The notes beneath the pieces are model-generated. The model was not told the origin of the DNA, ran no database searches, and was given only the letters and a program-made list of their open reading frames with translations. A stretch of 64,000 nucleotides of DNA, from assembly GCA_965224095.1 (NCBI GenBank), contig OZ245039.1:1736001-1800000 (forward strand), given 5' to 3'. A program made the translations under genes and the position numbers. Of this stretch, positions 47,809-56,596 are shown piece by piece. Source of the stretch: JBPEWY01 sp965224095 (GTDB lineage Bacteria; Bacteroidota; Bacteroidia; Flavobacteriales; Flavobacteriaceae). The stretch's first letter is position 1, and every line of letters starts with the position of its first letter.

Positions 47809-48519
47809 TTATAAAATATTTAAATTCCAGTTATAGGTATAATATGTTAGTTTGTAATTCTCCGGTATTTTATCGGTCCTGTAACGATTAATAAAATTAA
47901 TTTCAGATCCATCTCCCAGAAAATCTTCTTTGTACCATTTAAGAATTTCCGAGCCTTCAACTCGCTTCTTCTTTTTATTTACCTTGACAAAACTTCCATT
48001 TAACGACTTAAAAGTTTGCGATTCCAGCAGTGTTTCCAGGTTGTCAGGCACATATGCCTGGTTAATTAAAGGCGGGCATCCCAAAGCTCCACACACCAGC
48101 ACAAAGTGAAAGCGAGGGTCTTTAAACTGCCCTCTGAGGAGTTTGTGTTCTATATCATTTAAAGTAATCTTCTTACCCGCCAAAGCATAGGTGGTTTTAT
48201 CAAAAAAACCTGAAATATCCAGGGGAGATTTCAAAGGGAAATTATCAACAACCCCTTTTATAACCGAAAGATTATATGCGTTTATCCAAAATGCCTGATA
48301 TTCCTGTTGGTCTTTAACATCCACATTTATAGATCCGGCTATTTCAAAAAGTTCTTTTAAATCCTCCGGATGCTTCACAATAGCTTTGTAATCTACTTTA
48401 TCCTCATGCACATATGCTTTAAAAAAAGCGTCAGCCTTATCAAAGAAAATACTGGTTTGGGCTATTGCAGTATGGAAAGCCAACAGCATTGATATACCTA
48501 ATAAAATGTTCTTACTCAT
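47809..48519 (-). CDS. DUF547-domain secreted protein
   Basis: A 236-aa protein with a signal peptide (MSKNILLGISMLLAFHTAIAQ) and then a DUF547 domain without the long linker seen in the copy at 41581. Conserved phrases are YQAFWINAYNLSVIKGVVDN, FVLVCGALGCPPLIN with the Cys pair, and TYYTYNWNLN. It is the first gene of the leftward five-gene envelope operon and faces the FAD oxidoreductase operon across a short divergent region. The function of DUF547 is unknown; the repeated neighbourhood with glycosyltransferases suggests envelope glycolipid work. Confidence 0.85.
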   Translation of the reverse strand: MSKNILLGISMLLAFHTAIAQTSIFFDKADAFFKAYVHEDKVDYKAIVKHPEDLKELFEIAGSINVDVKDQQEYQAFWINAYNLSVIKGVVDNFPLKSPLDISGFFDKTTYALAGKKITLNDIEHKLLRGQFKDPRFHFVLVCGALGCPPLINQAYVPDNLETLLESQTFKSLNGSFVKVNKKKKRVEGSEILKWYKEDFLGDGSEINFINRYRTDKIPENYKLTYYTYNWNLNIL

Positions 48520-48560
48520 TATATGCGTTTTTCCAAAATTCGTTAATATTTTTCCAAATA

Positions 48561-48580
48561 AATGTCAGATTCCCGACATT
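48561..48580. promoter_or_regulatory. Inverted repeat in divergent region (possible operator)
   Basis: AATGTC (48561-48566) and GACATT (48575-48580) form a perfect 6-bp inverted repeat around eight bases, about 40 bp before the DUF547 start and 135 bp before the oxidoreductase start. The shape fits a dimeric regulator site that could serve both operons. There is no T-run, so a terminator is unlikely. Confidence 0.4.
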
Positions 48581-48714
48581 CAAAATACTTCACAGTGGTC
48601 TTAAATAAATGAATATCCTTACAAATGGATTTCAATTTAAATCTGTTCTAAATATTATTTTCACGTTAAGTTATTACCTTTAATTGCGACAGACTACCAA
48701 CCAAACTCTAGTTG

Positions 48715-50013
48715 ATGGAACATATAATAATTATTGGAAATGGAATTTCAGGGGTTACTGCTGCCCGGCATATCAGAAAAATCTCGGATAACAAAATCAC
48801 CATAATTTCCGGAGAAACAGATTATTTCTTTTCGCGTACTGCATTAATGTACGTTTATATGGGTCATATGAAGTTTGAACATACACAACCTTATGAAAAG
48901 GGGTTTTGGAAAAAAAATAACATCCAATTAAAAAAGGGATATGTAACCCAGGTATATCCTCAGAACAAAGAACTGATTTTAAAAAACGGAGAAACCCTTA
49001 CTTACGATAAATTGATCATCGCTTCGGGGTCTAAATCAAATAAATTTGGATGGCCCGGACAGGATTTACCCGGAGTACAGGGTTTATATTCGAAGCAGGA
49101 TCTTGACCTACTGGAGAAAAACGCGCCAAACAACCAGGTTTGTAAACGCGCGGTAATTGTTGGAGGAGGCCTAATTGGTATTGAGCTTGCTGAAATGTTA
49201 GCCACCCGAAAAATTCCTGTTACTTTTCTGGTTCGAGAAAGCAGTTTCTGGAACGGTGTACTTCCTCCCGGAGAATCCGAAATGATTAACCGGCACATCA
49301 GAGAACATCATATTGATTTACGCCTGGGCGTAAACTTAAAAGAAATTCTGGCCGATGAACAGGGGAGAGCCAAAGCCGTAGTAGTTCAGGAAACAGAAGA
49401 AGTCATTCCCTGTAATCTGATAGGTTTAACGGCTGGTGTATCTCCAAACATAGCCTTTTTGGAAGGGTCCGGTATAGAAACAGGCAGGGGTGTTAAGGTA
49501 AATCGGTTTCTGGAAACAAATATTTCAGATATATATGCCATTGGAGATTGTGCCGAGCAACATGAACCCATTGGATTGCGAAGGCCTGTTGAAGCCGTTT
49601 GGTACACCGGGCGTATGATGGGTGAAACTGTGGCTCAGACCATTTGTGGCAATCGTATTCCCTATAATCCGGGGCATTGGTTTAACTCTGCCAAGTTCTT
49701 TGATATTGAGTACCAGACCTACGGCTGGGTTTGGGCACAACCCAAAGACTATGAGAAACAGTTTTACTGGGAACATGAAGGAGGAAAGAAATGTGTGCGT
49801 ATTTCCTATCGTAAAGACACCGGTGAATTTTTGGGAATTAATACCTTCGGAATTCGATTAAGGCATGCTTTTTTTAACGAGGTCCTTACCGAAAAGAAAA
49901 GTATTTCCTATGTCATGGAACATCTGGATGAAGCACAATTTGATCCTGAATTCTTTTCCGCTCATTTTTCGGAGATACGCAACCATTTTAAAAAACAATT
50001 ACAACCCGTTTAA
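48715..50013 (+). CDS. NAD(P)/FAD-dependent oxidoreductase
   Basis: A 432-aa protein started at the ATG at 48715 (a TTG lies just before it). The FAD-binding Rossmann motif IIIIGNGISGVTAAR stands at the N-terminus (Gly8, Gly10, Gly13), the NAD(P) motif AVIVGGGLIGIELAEML near 149-165, and IYAIGDCAE near 280 completes the pyridine nucleotide-disulfide oxidoreductase pattern. The start and middle resemble the FAD domain of nitrite reductases and rubredoxin reductases; no redox-active CxxxxC is seen. It heads a six-gene operon and is 20 bp from a membrane polyferredoxin, probably its electron partner. Confidence 0.85.
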   Translation: MEHIIIIGNGISGVTAARHIRKISDNKITIISGETDYFFSRTALMYVYMGHMKFEHTQPYEKGFWKKNNIQLKKGYVTQVYPQNKELILKNGETLTYDKLIIASGSKSNKFGWPGQDLPGVQGLYSKQDLDLLEKNAPNNQVCKRAVIVGGGLIGIELAEMLATRKIPVTFLVRESSFWNGVLPPGESEMINRHIREHHIDLRLGVNLKEILADEQGRAKAVVVQETEEVIPCNLIGLTAGVSPNIAFLEGSGIETGRGVKVNRFLETNISDIYAIGDCAEQHEPIGLRRPVEAVWYTGRMMGETVAQTICGNRIPYNPGHWFNSAKFFDIEYQTYGWVWAQPKDYEKQFYWEHEGGKKCVRISYRKDTGEFLGINTFGIRLRHAFFNEVLTEKKSISYVMEHLDEAQFDPEFFSAHFSEIRNHFKKQLQPV

Positions 50014-50033
50014 AACAGATCATTATTATTCCT

Positions 50034-51629
50034 ATGAATGCAACTCAAAAAAATATGTCACTGGCGGGTTCGCCTCCTGTAGCACTAACGCGTTCTCAAA
50101 AAATTGCAACTTTGCTCGGTATGACCGGGCTGGCCATCATAGTATTAGCCGGCTTCAATATAGACTTCCCAAATCGTGCACTTTGGTTGGGTCTTTCATT
50201 AGCTACCATAACCCTGGGTGTTGTTCTTTTTTCATATGGAGCCTATGCCAAACATCCTGAAGGAATTAAAAACCATGGGGTCTGGTTTAAATCGATATCA
50301 AATAGAGGATTCTGGGGATGGCTCCTTGGAATAGCGCTAACTTTATTTTATATCATCCTTTACTTCTATCCTCAATATCTGGGGTTGGTTAAAGGTGGTA
50401 GCAATACAGGTATTATTGCTTTATTTGATCCGCTAAGTAGATTTTTAAGCGGTAATCCGGCAAGCCAGTGGTTTGTATATGGCACCTTGTACACGGTAGC
50501 CATCCTGGCTTTTGGTATTAAATTTATTTGGAAATACCAACACAACAGATACGAAGTAATCCGTACGATTAGTGTGATGTTCTTTCAAACCGCTTTCGCT
50601 TTCATTATCCCGGAGCTGATGGCACGGCTTAATTCAGATACTTTTAAACTTCCTTATTACGATCTTAAAAATATATGGCCGCTTAATTATTACAATTTTG
50701 AACATTACCGTATAAAAGAATTTATATCCGCCGGCGATATAGGCCTTGCACTGCTAATTTTTGGTATTGTTTCTATTTTTGTTATCACTCCTATTCTTAC
50801 TTACAAATACGGAAAGCGGTGGTATTGTTCATGGGTTTGCGGTTGTGGTGGCCTGGCTGAAACGGCCGGAGATTCTTTTCGCCAATTATCCGACAAAAGC
50901 CAAAAGGCATGGAACATAGAACGCTGGTTAATCCATTCGGTACTGGTATTTGTTATTATAATGACCACAGCTGTTATTCATTCCTATTTGGGTACCGATA
51001 CATCAAAGTACTGGTTAACCAAAAATACCTTTCTTATTGGGGTTGCTGCATTTCTTACCCTGCTTTTTGCCGTTATTTGGATATTCAGGAAGCATGAACT
51101 TCGCAGCGATGCGCGTTACGGAGCCGTAGGATACCTAATCGTTATTCTTTTTCTGATAGGTTTGTTTTATTTCGGGGACGGGAAAAATATTTTTCTGGTT
51201 AAAGCCGAGACACTTCGTAAGAGTTACGGTTTTTTAATAGGATCTGTTTTCTCGGGAGTAATCGGCACCGGGTTTTATCCTATTCTGGGGAGTAGGGTTT
51301 GGTGTCGTTTCGGATGTCCGATGGCTGCCATTTTAGGTATTCAGCAACGGTTGTTCTCAAAATTCAGAATTACCACTAATGGCGGACAGTGTATATCCTG
51401 TGGAAATTGCTCTACCTATTGTGAAATGGGTATCGATGTACGTAGTTATGCTCAAAAAGGCGAGAATATTGTTCGCGCTTCCTGTGTAGGCTGTGGCATA
51501 TGCAGCGCTGTTTGCCCACGAGGAGTTTTAAAACTGGAAAACGGCCCTTTAGACGGACGCATAAATGCCAATCAGATTCTCTTAGGGAACGATGTAGACC
51601 TTATGGAGCTTGTTAATAAAGGTAAGTGA
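50034..51629 (+). CDS. Membrane polyferredoxin (NapH/CcoG/NosR-like 4Fe-4S protein)
   Basis: A 531-aa protein with several membrane segments. Cys motifs are WYCSWVCGCGG near 262 and VWCRFGCPM near 423, the pattern of the NapH/NosR membrane ferredoxins. Two classical 4Fe-4S binding sites follow: CISCGNCSTYC near 452-462 and CVGCGICSAVC near 484-494. Such proteins pass electrons between the quinone pool and periplasmic or membrane enzymes. Its neighbours, an FAD oxidoreductase and glycosyltransferases, suggest a redox step on a lipid or glycan carrier; this is inference. The stop overlaps the next start region. Confidence 0.85.
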   Translation: MNATQKNMSLAGSPPVALTRSQKIATLLGMTGLAIIVLAGFNIDFPNRALWLGLSLATITLGVVLFSYGAYAKHPEGIKNHGVWFKSISNRGFWGWLLGIALTLFYIILYFYPQYLGLVKGGSNTGIIALFDPLSRFLSGNPASQWFVYGTLYTVAILAFGIKFIWKYQHNRYEVIRTISVMFFQTAFAFIIPELMARLNSDTFKLPYYDLKNIWPLNYYNFEHYRIKEFISAGDIGLALLIFGIVSIFVITPILTYKYGKRWYCSWVCGCGGLAETAGDSFRQLSDKSQKAWNIERWLIHSVLVFVIIMTTAVIHSYLGTDTSKYWLTKNTFLIGVAAFLTLLFAVIWIFRKHELRSDARYGAVGYLIVILFLIGLFYFGDGKNIFLVKAETLRKSYGFLIGSVFSGVIGTGFYPILGSRVWCRFGCPMAAILGIQQRLFSKFRITTNGGQCISCGNCSTYCEMGIDVRSYAQKGENIVRASCVGCGICSAVCPRGVLKLENGPLDGRINANQILLGNDVDLMELVNKGK

Positions 51630-52111
51630 TCATGTTCTCAAAACCATTAGGGTTCCTTTTATTCGTTTTTATAATCGCTTCCGGTGGTATAAAACAATAT
51701 ACCAAACATTATTATGAAAGCGGAATTCTCGAATCGGAAGGCTGGGAAGTGAATCATGTTAAAACAGCTTATTGGAAATACTACTATCCCAATGGTTCTG
51801 TGAAAGAGGAAGGCAATTATTCGGATGGGAGAAAAAACGGATACTGGTATTTTTATAATACCAAAGGGGTTATAAGCAGGGAAGGTCATTACAAAAATGG
51901 CAAGCAGGTGAAGTGGTGGTTATTTTATAATTCTTCAGGAAAAATTGATCATAAATGCCAGTTAAAAAATGGTGTTAAAAACGGATATTGTTTAAAATAT
52001 AAAAACAGCGAATTGATTTCGGCTCAGAAATACAAAGACGGTAAAAAAGTAAATGAATGGTTTGATTTTAGTAGTTTTAAGCGCGATAATAAATTATCAG
52101 ACCTCAAATGA
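51626..52111 (+). CDS. MORN/YwqK-like repeat protein
   Basis: About 159-161 aa; it may start at GTG 51626 (overlapping the previous stop) or at the ATG at 51632. An N-terminal hydrophobic stretch (LGFLLFVFIIASGG) is a signal or anchor. Five or more MORN-like units follow, for example YYPNGSVKEEGNYSDGRKNG and YNTKGVISREGHYKNGKQ. Despite the frequent label 'YwqK antitoxin', nothing here indicates a toxin. It is coupled on both sides to operon genes and may act as a membrane-side scaffold. Confidence 0.75.
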   Translation: MIMFSKPLGFLLFVFIIASGGIKQYTKHYYESGILESEGWEVNHVKTAYWKYYYPNGSVKEEGNYSDGRKNGYWYFYNTKGVISREGHYKNGKQVKWWLFYNSSGKIDHKCQLKNGVKNGYCLKYKNSELISAQKYKDGKKVNEWFDFSSFKRDNKLSDLK

Positions 52112-52797
52112 CATTAATTAAAGTTATTATTCCCGCTTTCAATGAAGAAGCTTCTATAGCCCGGGTAATAAAGGAAATCCCGAAGATCGTTGATGAAATT
52201 ATAGTGGTTAGTAATAATTCAACCGATAATACAGCCCGTGAAGCGCAGCAAGCCGGGGCTACTGTACTCTTCGAAAACAAAAGAGGATATGGTTATGCCT
52301 GTCTGAAAGGGTTAAAATACGTGGGTGCGCAATCCAAGCACCCTGATATACTCGTATTTATAGACGGAGATTATTCGGATTATCCTACAGAACTCACCAA
52401 GGTAGTTGCCCCCATTATTGAAAGGGGTATAGACTTTGTAGTGGGTGCAAGAAAAAAAGAATTACGGGAAAAACATTCCATGACTCCGCAACAAATTTTT
52501 GGGAATTGGCTGGCAACCACATTGATGAGCGTATTTTTCAATTCAAAGTTTACAGATCTGGGACCTTTCAGAGCAATAAAATACAACAAGCTCCTAACGC
52601 TTGATATGACTGATAAAACCTATGGATGGACTGTGGAAATGCAACTAAAAGCATTGCGAAAAAAACTCACATATACCGAAGTACCAGTACATTACAAAAA
52701 AAGAATTGGCATTTCAAAGGTGTCTGGAACCATAAAAGGTACTATCTTTGCAGCCATAAAAATATTAGGTTGGATATTTAAATACAGTATTAGATAA
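52108..52797 (+). CDS. GT2 glycosyltransferase (polyprenyl-phosphate sugar synthase type)
   Basis: A 229-aa GT-A enzyme like dolichyl-phosphate mannose/glucose synthases. Motifs are VIIPAFNEEASIARVI, the Asn-rich NNSTDNTA, and the metal site FIDGDYSDYPTEL. It has no C-terminal membrane hairpin. Enzymes of this kind move a sugar from a nucleotide to a polyprenyl phosphate, which then feeds GT-C enzymes such as the one at 54282. ATGA-type overlap with the MORN gene and direct abutment with the next gene show one operon. Confidence 0.85.
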   Translation: MTLIKVIIPAFNEEASIARVIKEIPKIVDEIIVVSNNSTDNTAREAQQAGATVLFENKRGYGYACLKGLKYVGAQSKHPDILVFIDGDYSDYPTELTKVVAPIIERGIDFVVGARKKELREKHSMTPQQIFGNWLATTLMSVFFNSKFTDLGPFRAIKYNKLLTLDMTDKTYGWTVEMQLKALRKKLTYTEVPVHYKKRIGISKVSGTIKGTIFAAIKILGWIFKYSIR

Positions 52798-54282
52798 ATG
52801 AATCTTATCGTTACCTATATCATCATCGCCATTTATAGCACGGCTTTAATGCTCATCTTTTTCTATAGTTTGGCACAGCTCAATTTGCTTATTAATTATT
52901 TGGGAAATAAACGCAAGGATCAGGAAGCACCAAAGTTTAATTTATTAGACGCCAAGGAAATTCCTTATGTAACCATTCAATTGCCTATTTATAACGAGAT
53001 GTATGTGGTTGAGCGTTTACTGGACAATATTGCAAAACTGGAGTATCCTAAAAATAAATTGGAAATCCAGGTACTTGACGATTCGACAGATGAATCGGTT
53101 TCCAGGACCGCTGCTCAGATTGAAGAAATTCGAAAAACCGGATTAGATATTATTCATGTAAGGAGAAAAAACCGGGTTGGATTTAAAGCCGGAGCTCTTA
53201 AGGAAGGCCTTAAAACAGCTAAAGGAGAGTTTATTGCTATTTTCGATGCCGACTTCCTTCCGGAAGCCGACTGGTTAAAAAAGACCGTTCCTTTTTTTAA
53301 AGATCCTGAGATTGGGGTTGTACAAACCCGTTGGGGGCACCTTAATCGGGATTATTCGCTACTAACTAAAATTCAGGCCTTTGCATTAGATGCTCATTTT
53401 ACCCTGGAGCAGGTTGGGCGTAATTCGAAGGGGCATTTCATTAATTTTAACGGGACAGCAGGTATTTGGAGAAAAGAATGTATTATAGATGCCGGTAATT
53501 GGGAAGGCGATACCCTAACGGAAGATTTGGATTTAAGTTATAGGGCGCAACTAAAAAACTGGAAATTTAAATACCTGGAAGATGTAGAAACTCCGGCGGA
53601 GCTTCCGGTAGTGATTAGTGCGGCCAGGTCTCAGCAGTTCCGGTGGAATAAAGGAGGTGCCGAAAACTTCAGGAAAATGGCCTGGAAAGTCCTTACCTCA
53701 ACCAATATCCCTCTTAAAACAAGATTACACGGAGCACTTCACCTACTCAACAGTACCATGTTTTTATGTGTTCTTACTGTTGCACTTTTAAGTATTCCGA
53801 TGCTGTATATCAAAAATACATACGGGCATCTGGCCTGGGTTTTTGATGTGACCAGCTTTTTTATTATTAGTACCGTGATTTTATTTGTTTGCTACTGGTT
53901 TACTTATAAAAATATTCAAGGCGGCGGTATCGATAAATTTGTTGATTATATCAAGATGTTCTTTACTTTTTTCTCTGTGGCTATGGGGTTCTCTTTGCAT
54001 AACTCGGTTGCCGTTCTGGAAGGACATATGGGGAAACAAAGTGAATTTGTAAGAACTCCAAAATTCAATATTAAGAATTTGGGAGACTCCTGGAAAGGGA
54101 ATAAATACCTGGCAAAGAATATATCGGCAAATACATTGATGGAAGCTGTTTTGGCTTTGTATTTTTTATTTGGTATGTACAGTGCAATCCCGTTAAATGA
54201 CTTCGGTCTTTTCCCATTCCATTTTATGCTTTTCGCCGGATTCAGTTATGTGTTTTTTAAATCGCTTACGGCCAAAGCTTAA
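52798..54282 (+). CDS. Processive-type GT2 (cellulose synthase-like) membrane glycosyltransferase
   Basis: A 494-aa membrane enzyme. The N-terminal membrane segment (about 5-28) leads into a GT-A domain with the full D, DxD, TED, QxxRW set: DD at 94-95, DAD at 150-152, TED at 241-243 and QQFRW at 279-283. Several membrane segments follow from about 310 on. This architecture belongs to cellulose, hyaluronan and glucomannan synthases and to enzymes making polar glycolipids. It probably makes a beta-linked glycan or adds sugar to a lipid at the cytoplasmic membrane. No PilZ domain is attached, so direct c-di-GMP control is not indicated. Confidence 0.85.
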   Translation: MNLIVTYIIIAIYSTALMLIFFYSLAQLNLLINYLGNKRKDQEAPKFNLLDAKEIPYVTIQLPIYNEMYVVERLLDNIAKLEYPKNKLEIQVLDDSTDESVSRTAAQIEEIRKTGLDIIHVRRKNRVGFKAGALKEGLKTAKGEFIAIFDADFLPEADWLKKTVPFFKDPEIGVVQTRWGHLNRDYSLLTKIQAFALDAHFTLEQVGRNSKGHFINFNGTAGIWRKECIIDAGNWEGDTLTEDLDLSYRAQLKNWKFKYLEDVETPAELPVVISAARSQQFRWNKGGAENFRKMAWKVLTSTNIPLKTRLHGALHLLNSTMFLCVLTVALLSIPMLYIKNTYGHLAWVFDVTSFFIISTVILFVCYWFTYKNIQGGGIDKFVDYIKMFFTFFSVAMGFSLHNSVAVLEGHMGKQSEFVRTPKFNIKNLGDSWKGNKYLAKNISANTLMEAVLALYFLFGMYSAIPLNDFGLFPFHFMLFAGFSYVFFKSLTAKA

Positions 54283-55619
54283 TGGCTGCATATTGGAAGC
54301 TATATAAATTTCCAATACTTCTGGTACTTTCGTGTACCTTATTATATGTGGGTTTTGCCTACGATCTGGTAAGAACCGATTTTATTAAACTTATTATGCT
54401 CTACGGAGCATTGTTTTATCTGAGTTATTCGCTTATTCGTATCGGAAAAAACAATTTTCGGCTCCTGCTACTGGCCGGAATTCTATTCAGATTGTCTTTT
54501 TTATGGGCCATTCCGAATTTATCACAGGATTTTTACCGCTTTATCTGGGATGGCAGATTAATTCTTCACGGAATAAATCCTTATTTGTATTTACCTGATC
54601 AATTAATCGAGACAACCACATTCAATATTCCTGGAAAACAGGAACTTTATCAAGGGATGGGGTGGTTAAGCGCAAAACATTTCTCCAATTACCCACCTCT
54701 TAGTCAGGGATATTTTTTTATCTCAAATTTAATTGGGGGAAAAGGTATTTTAGGGCCCGTTATCTTCATGCGGCTTATGGTCATTCTTGCCGATATAGGC
54801 ATCCTTTACTTTGGGAAAAAGATACTTACGCATTTTAAATTACCAGGGCATCGTGTTTTTTGGTATTTCCTTAATCCGTTAACAATTATAGAACTTACCG
54901 GTAATCTTCACTTTGAAAGCATTATGCTCTTCTTTTTTATATGGAGTGTATATTTATTACTCAAGGGAAAATGGTGGCAATCGGCACTTGTAATGGGAGC
55001 ATCGGTTTCTGTAAAGCTAATCCCTTTTCTATTATTACCCTTATTGTTTAAATATCTCGGATGGAAAAAAAGTATTGCGTATTACGGAGTAGTAGTTATT
55101 GTAAATTTATTGCTTTTTCTTCCGTTTTTATCGCCTTCTCTAATTAATAATTATTCTAACACCCTGGGGCTTTGGTTTACTAATTTTGAGTTTAATGCCA
55201 GTGCTTTTAATTTGGTCAAAGAGCTGGGATACGTATTTACCGGGAAAAATACCATTAAAACCATTGGAAAATTTAGCCCTTTGATTATCAGTTTTATTGT
55301 AATCCTTTTTACTTTTTTCAGAAAAAATCAATTGGCAAGGCCCTTGTTGGTATCTATGCTTCTCGTTTTAAGTATTTATTATTTTCTGGCAACCACTGTT
55401 CATCCATGGTACCTAAGCTTTTTGGTTTTATTAACTATGTTCACGCACTTTAAATATTCCTTATTATGGTCGGCAACCGTCATGTTAAGTTATTTTACAT
55501 ACTCCAATCCGGAATTTAAAGAATCTCCTTTCTTGCTGTTTATTCAATATTTACCTGTATATGTCTTGTTATTTTATGAAATAATAAATTCCAAACGCCT
55601 AAAAATCAAATACTCATAA
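54282..55619 (+). CDS. GT-C type polyprenyl-phosphate-dependent glycosyltransferase
   Basis: A 445-aa protein with about 12 membrane segments. The first outer loop has LSQDFYRFIWDGRLILHG followed by INPYLYLP, a phrase with the catalytic Asp common to GT-C mannosyl- and glucosyltransferases (GT87/PIG-M-like). These use lipid-linked sugars made by enzymes such as the one at 52108. The start codon shares one base with the previous stop (TAATG). It ends the operon; no hairpin terminator follows. Donor and acceptor sugars cannot be read from the sequence. Confidence 0.75.
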   Translation: MAAYWKLYKFPILLVLSCTLLYVGFAYDLVRTDFIKLIMLYGALFYLSYSLIRIGKNNFRLLLLAGILFRLSFLWAIPNLSQDFYRFIWDGRLILHGINPYLYLPDQLIETTTFNIPGKQELYQGMGWLSAKHFSNYPPLSQGYFFISNLIGGKGILGPVIFMRLMVILADIGILYFGKKILTHFKLPGHRVFWYFLNPLTIIELTGNLHFESIMLFFFIWSVYLLLKGKWWQSALVMGASVSVKLIPFLLLPLLFKYLGWKKSIAYYGVVVIVNLLLFLPFLSPSLINNYSNTLGLWFTNFEFNASAFNLVKELGYVFTGKNTIKTIGKFSPLIISFIVILFTFFRKNQLARPLLVSMLLVLSIYYFLATTVHPWYLSFLVLLTMFTHFKYSLLWSATVMLSYFTYSNPEFKESPFLLFIQYLPVYVLLFYEIINSKRLKIKYS

Positions 55620-55980
55620 AAATAAGTGTCTTTCTCCTTTTGAATCCAATTATTTTGTAATATTGTCATGTGAATAATTCAAATACACATAATACCCATT
55701 TTTCTCCCCGCCGCTCTCCGGTACGCCGGCGCTAGTAGATCCTATTACTTTCGTCGGAGTTTTTAATTTTATTCACAGTTTTCATTTAACATTCATGCAA
55801 ATTATTTCAAACATATACTATTCTTTATTTACGGAAACATCCTCTTTTCGTATACATATGTTTGCCCGTATCCAAACTCCCCGCCGCCCGTAAGGGTGTT
55901 CAATTGTTATTGGAACTCAGGTGTGTCCGGTTCCCTTTTCGAAACTTTTAATCCATATTAGAATTTAATTCGACTTTCAA
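55620..55980. other. Leader and promoter region of the arginine operon
   Basis: Some 360 bp without a gene. It contains a GC-rich patch (CGCCGGCG near 55727), a perfect -7 element TATGTTTG at 55857-55864 and, beyond it, two overlapping stem arms: 55898-55904 can pair with 55909-55916, or 55912-55916 with 55930-55934. An AT palindrome GAATTTAATTC (55961-55971) stands just before the first start codon. These may serve attenuation and repression, but no leader peptide or known operator was recognised. Confidence 0.4.
55857..55864 (+). promoter_or_regulatory. Candidate -7 promoter element of the arginine operon
   Basis: TATGTTTG matches the Bacteroidetes consensus TAnnTTTG exactly. No good TTTG is found at the -33 distance, so the call is tentative. 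A start near 55870 would give a leader of about 110 nt. Confidence 0.35.
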
Positions 55981-56592
55981 ATGAAGATTGTTGTTGCAGA
56001 TAAATCGCATAGCAAATATGCCCATATCATATCGGCTTATATGGCCGAATCGGCCAAGGTAAGAGGCACAGGAATAGCCCAGCGAACTCCTGAGTATATC
56101 ATCACCAAAATGGAAAATGGCAATGCCGTAATTGCCCTGGATAATAACACCTTTGCGGGATTCTGTTATATAGAAATATGGGGGCACAAAAAATTTGTTG
56201 CTAATTCAGGGCTTATTGTAAATCCCGATTACAGAAACAGGGGCTTGGCACGAGACATTAAAAAAGCCGTATTCAATTTGTCCCGACAAAAATTTCCCAA
56301 TGCAAAAATATTCGGAATAACTACGGGGCTTGCCGTAATGAAAATAAACTACGAATTAGGTTATAAACCTGTAACCTTTTCGGAACTCACAGACGACCCC
56401 ACTTTCTGGAAAGGGTGCGCCACCTGTAAAAACTACGATATTTTACAACGGACCGAACAGAAAATGTGCCTGTGCACGGGTATGCTTTACAACCCTTTAG
56501 CTCCTGTAACAATCAAACAAAAACATCCCTACAACAAAAAGGTATTACAACGATTAAAAAACATCAAACAGTTATTGTTTCTTAAGAAATGA
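55981..56592 (+). CDS. GNAT acyltransferase, candidate N-acylglutamate synthase
   Basis: A 203-aa GNAT protein with the acyl-CoA loop NPDYRNRGLARDIK (RNRGLA at 85-90) preceded by the beta strand NSGLIVNP. The C-terminal part has four cysteines, Cys146, Cys149, Cys163 and Cys165 (GCATCK and MCLCTG), which could hold a metal. It is the first gene of the arginine operon, four bases before argG. No argA or argJ is seen among the neighbours, so it is a good candidate for the first step, acylation of glutamate. Acetyl or succinyl as donor cannot be decided here. Confidence 0.8.
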   Translation: MKIVVADKSHSKYAHIISAYMAESAKVRGTGIAQRTPEYIITKMENGNAVIALDNNTFAGFCYIEIWGHKKFVANSGLIVNPDYRNRGLARDIKKAVFNLSRQKFPNAKIFGITTGLAVMKINYELGYKPVTFSELTDDPTFWKGCATCKNYDILQRTEQKMCLCTGMLYNPLAPVTIKQKHPYNKKVLQRLKNIKQLLFLKK

Positions 56593-56596
56593 CATT

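Noticed and set aside
55671..55681. TGAATAATTCA as an ARG box
   Set aside because: The spacing between the half sites is too short for the known ArgR site and only one copy is seen.
55720..55745. GC-rich patch with CGCCGGCG as part of a tRNA or attachment site
   Set aside because: No cloverleaf arms, no direct repeat partner and no integrase are nearby.
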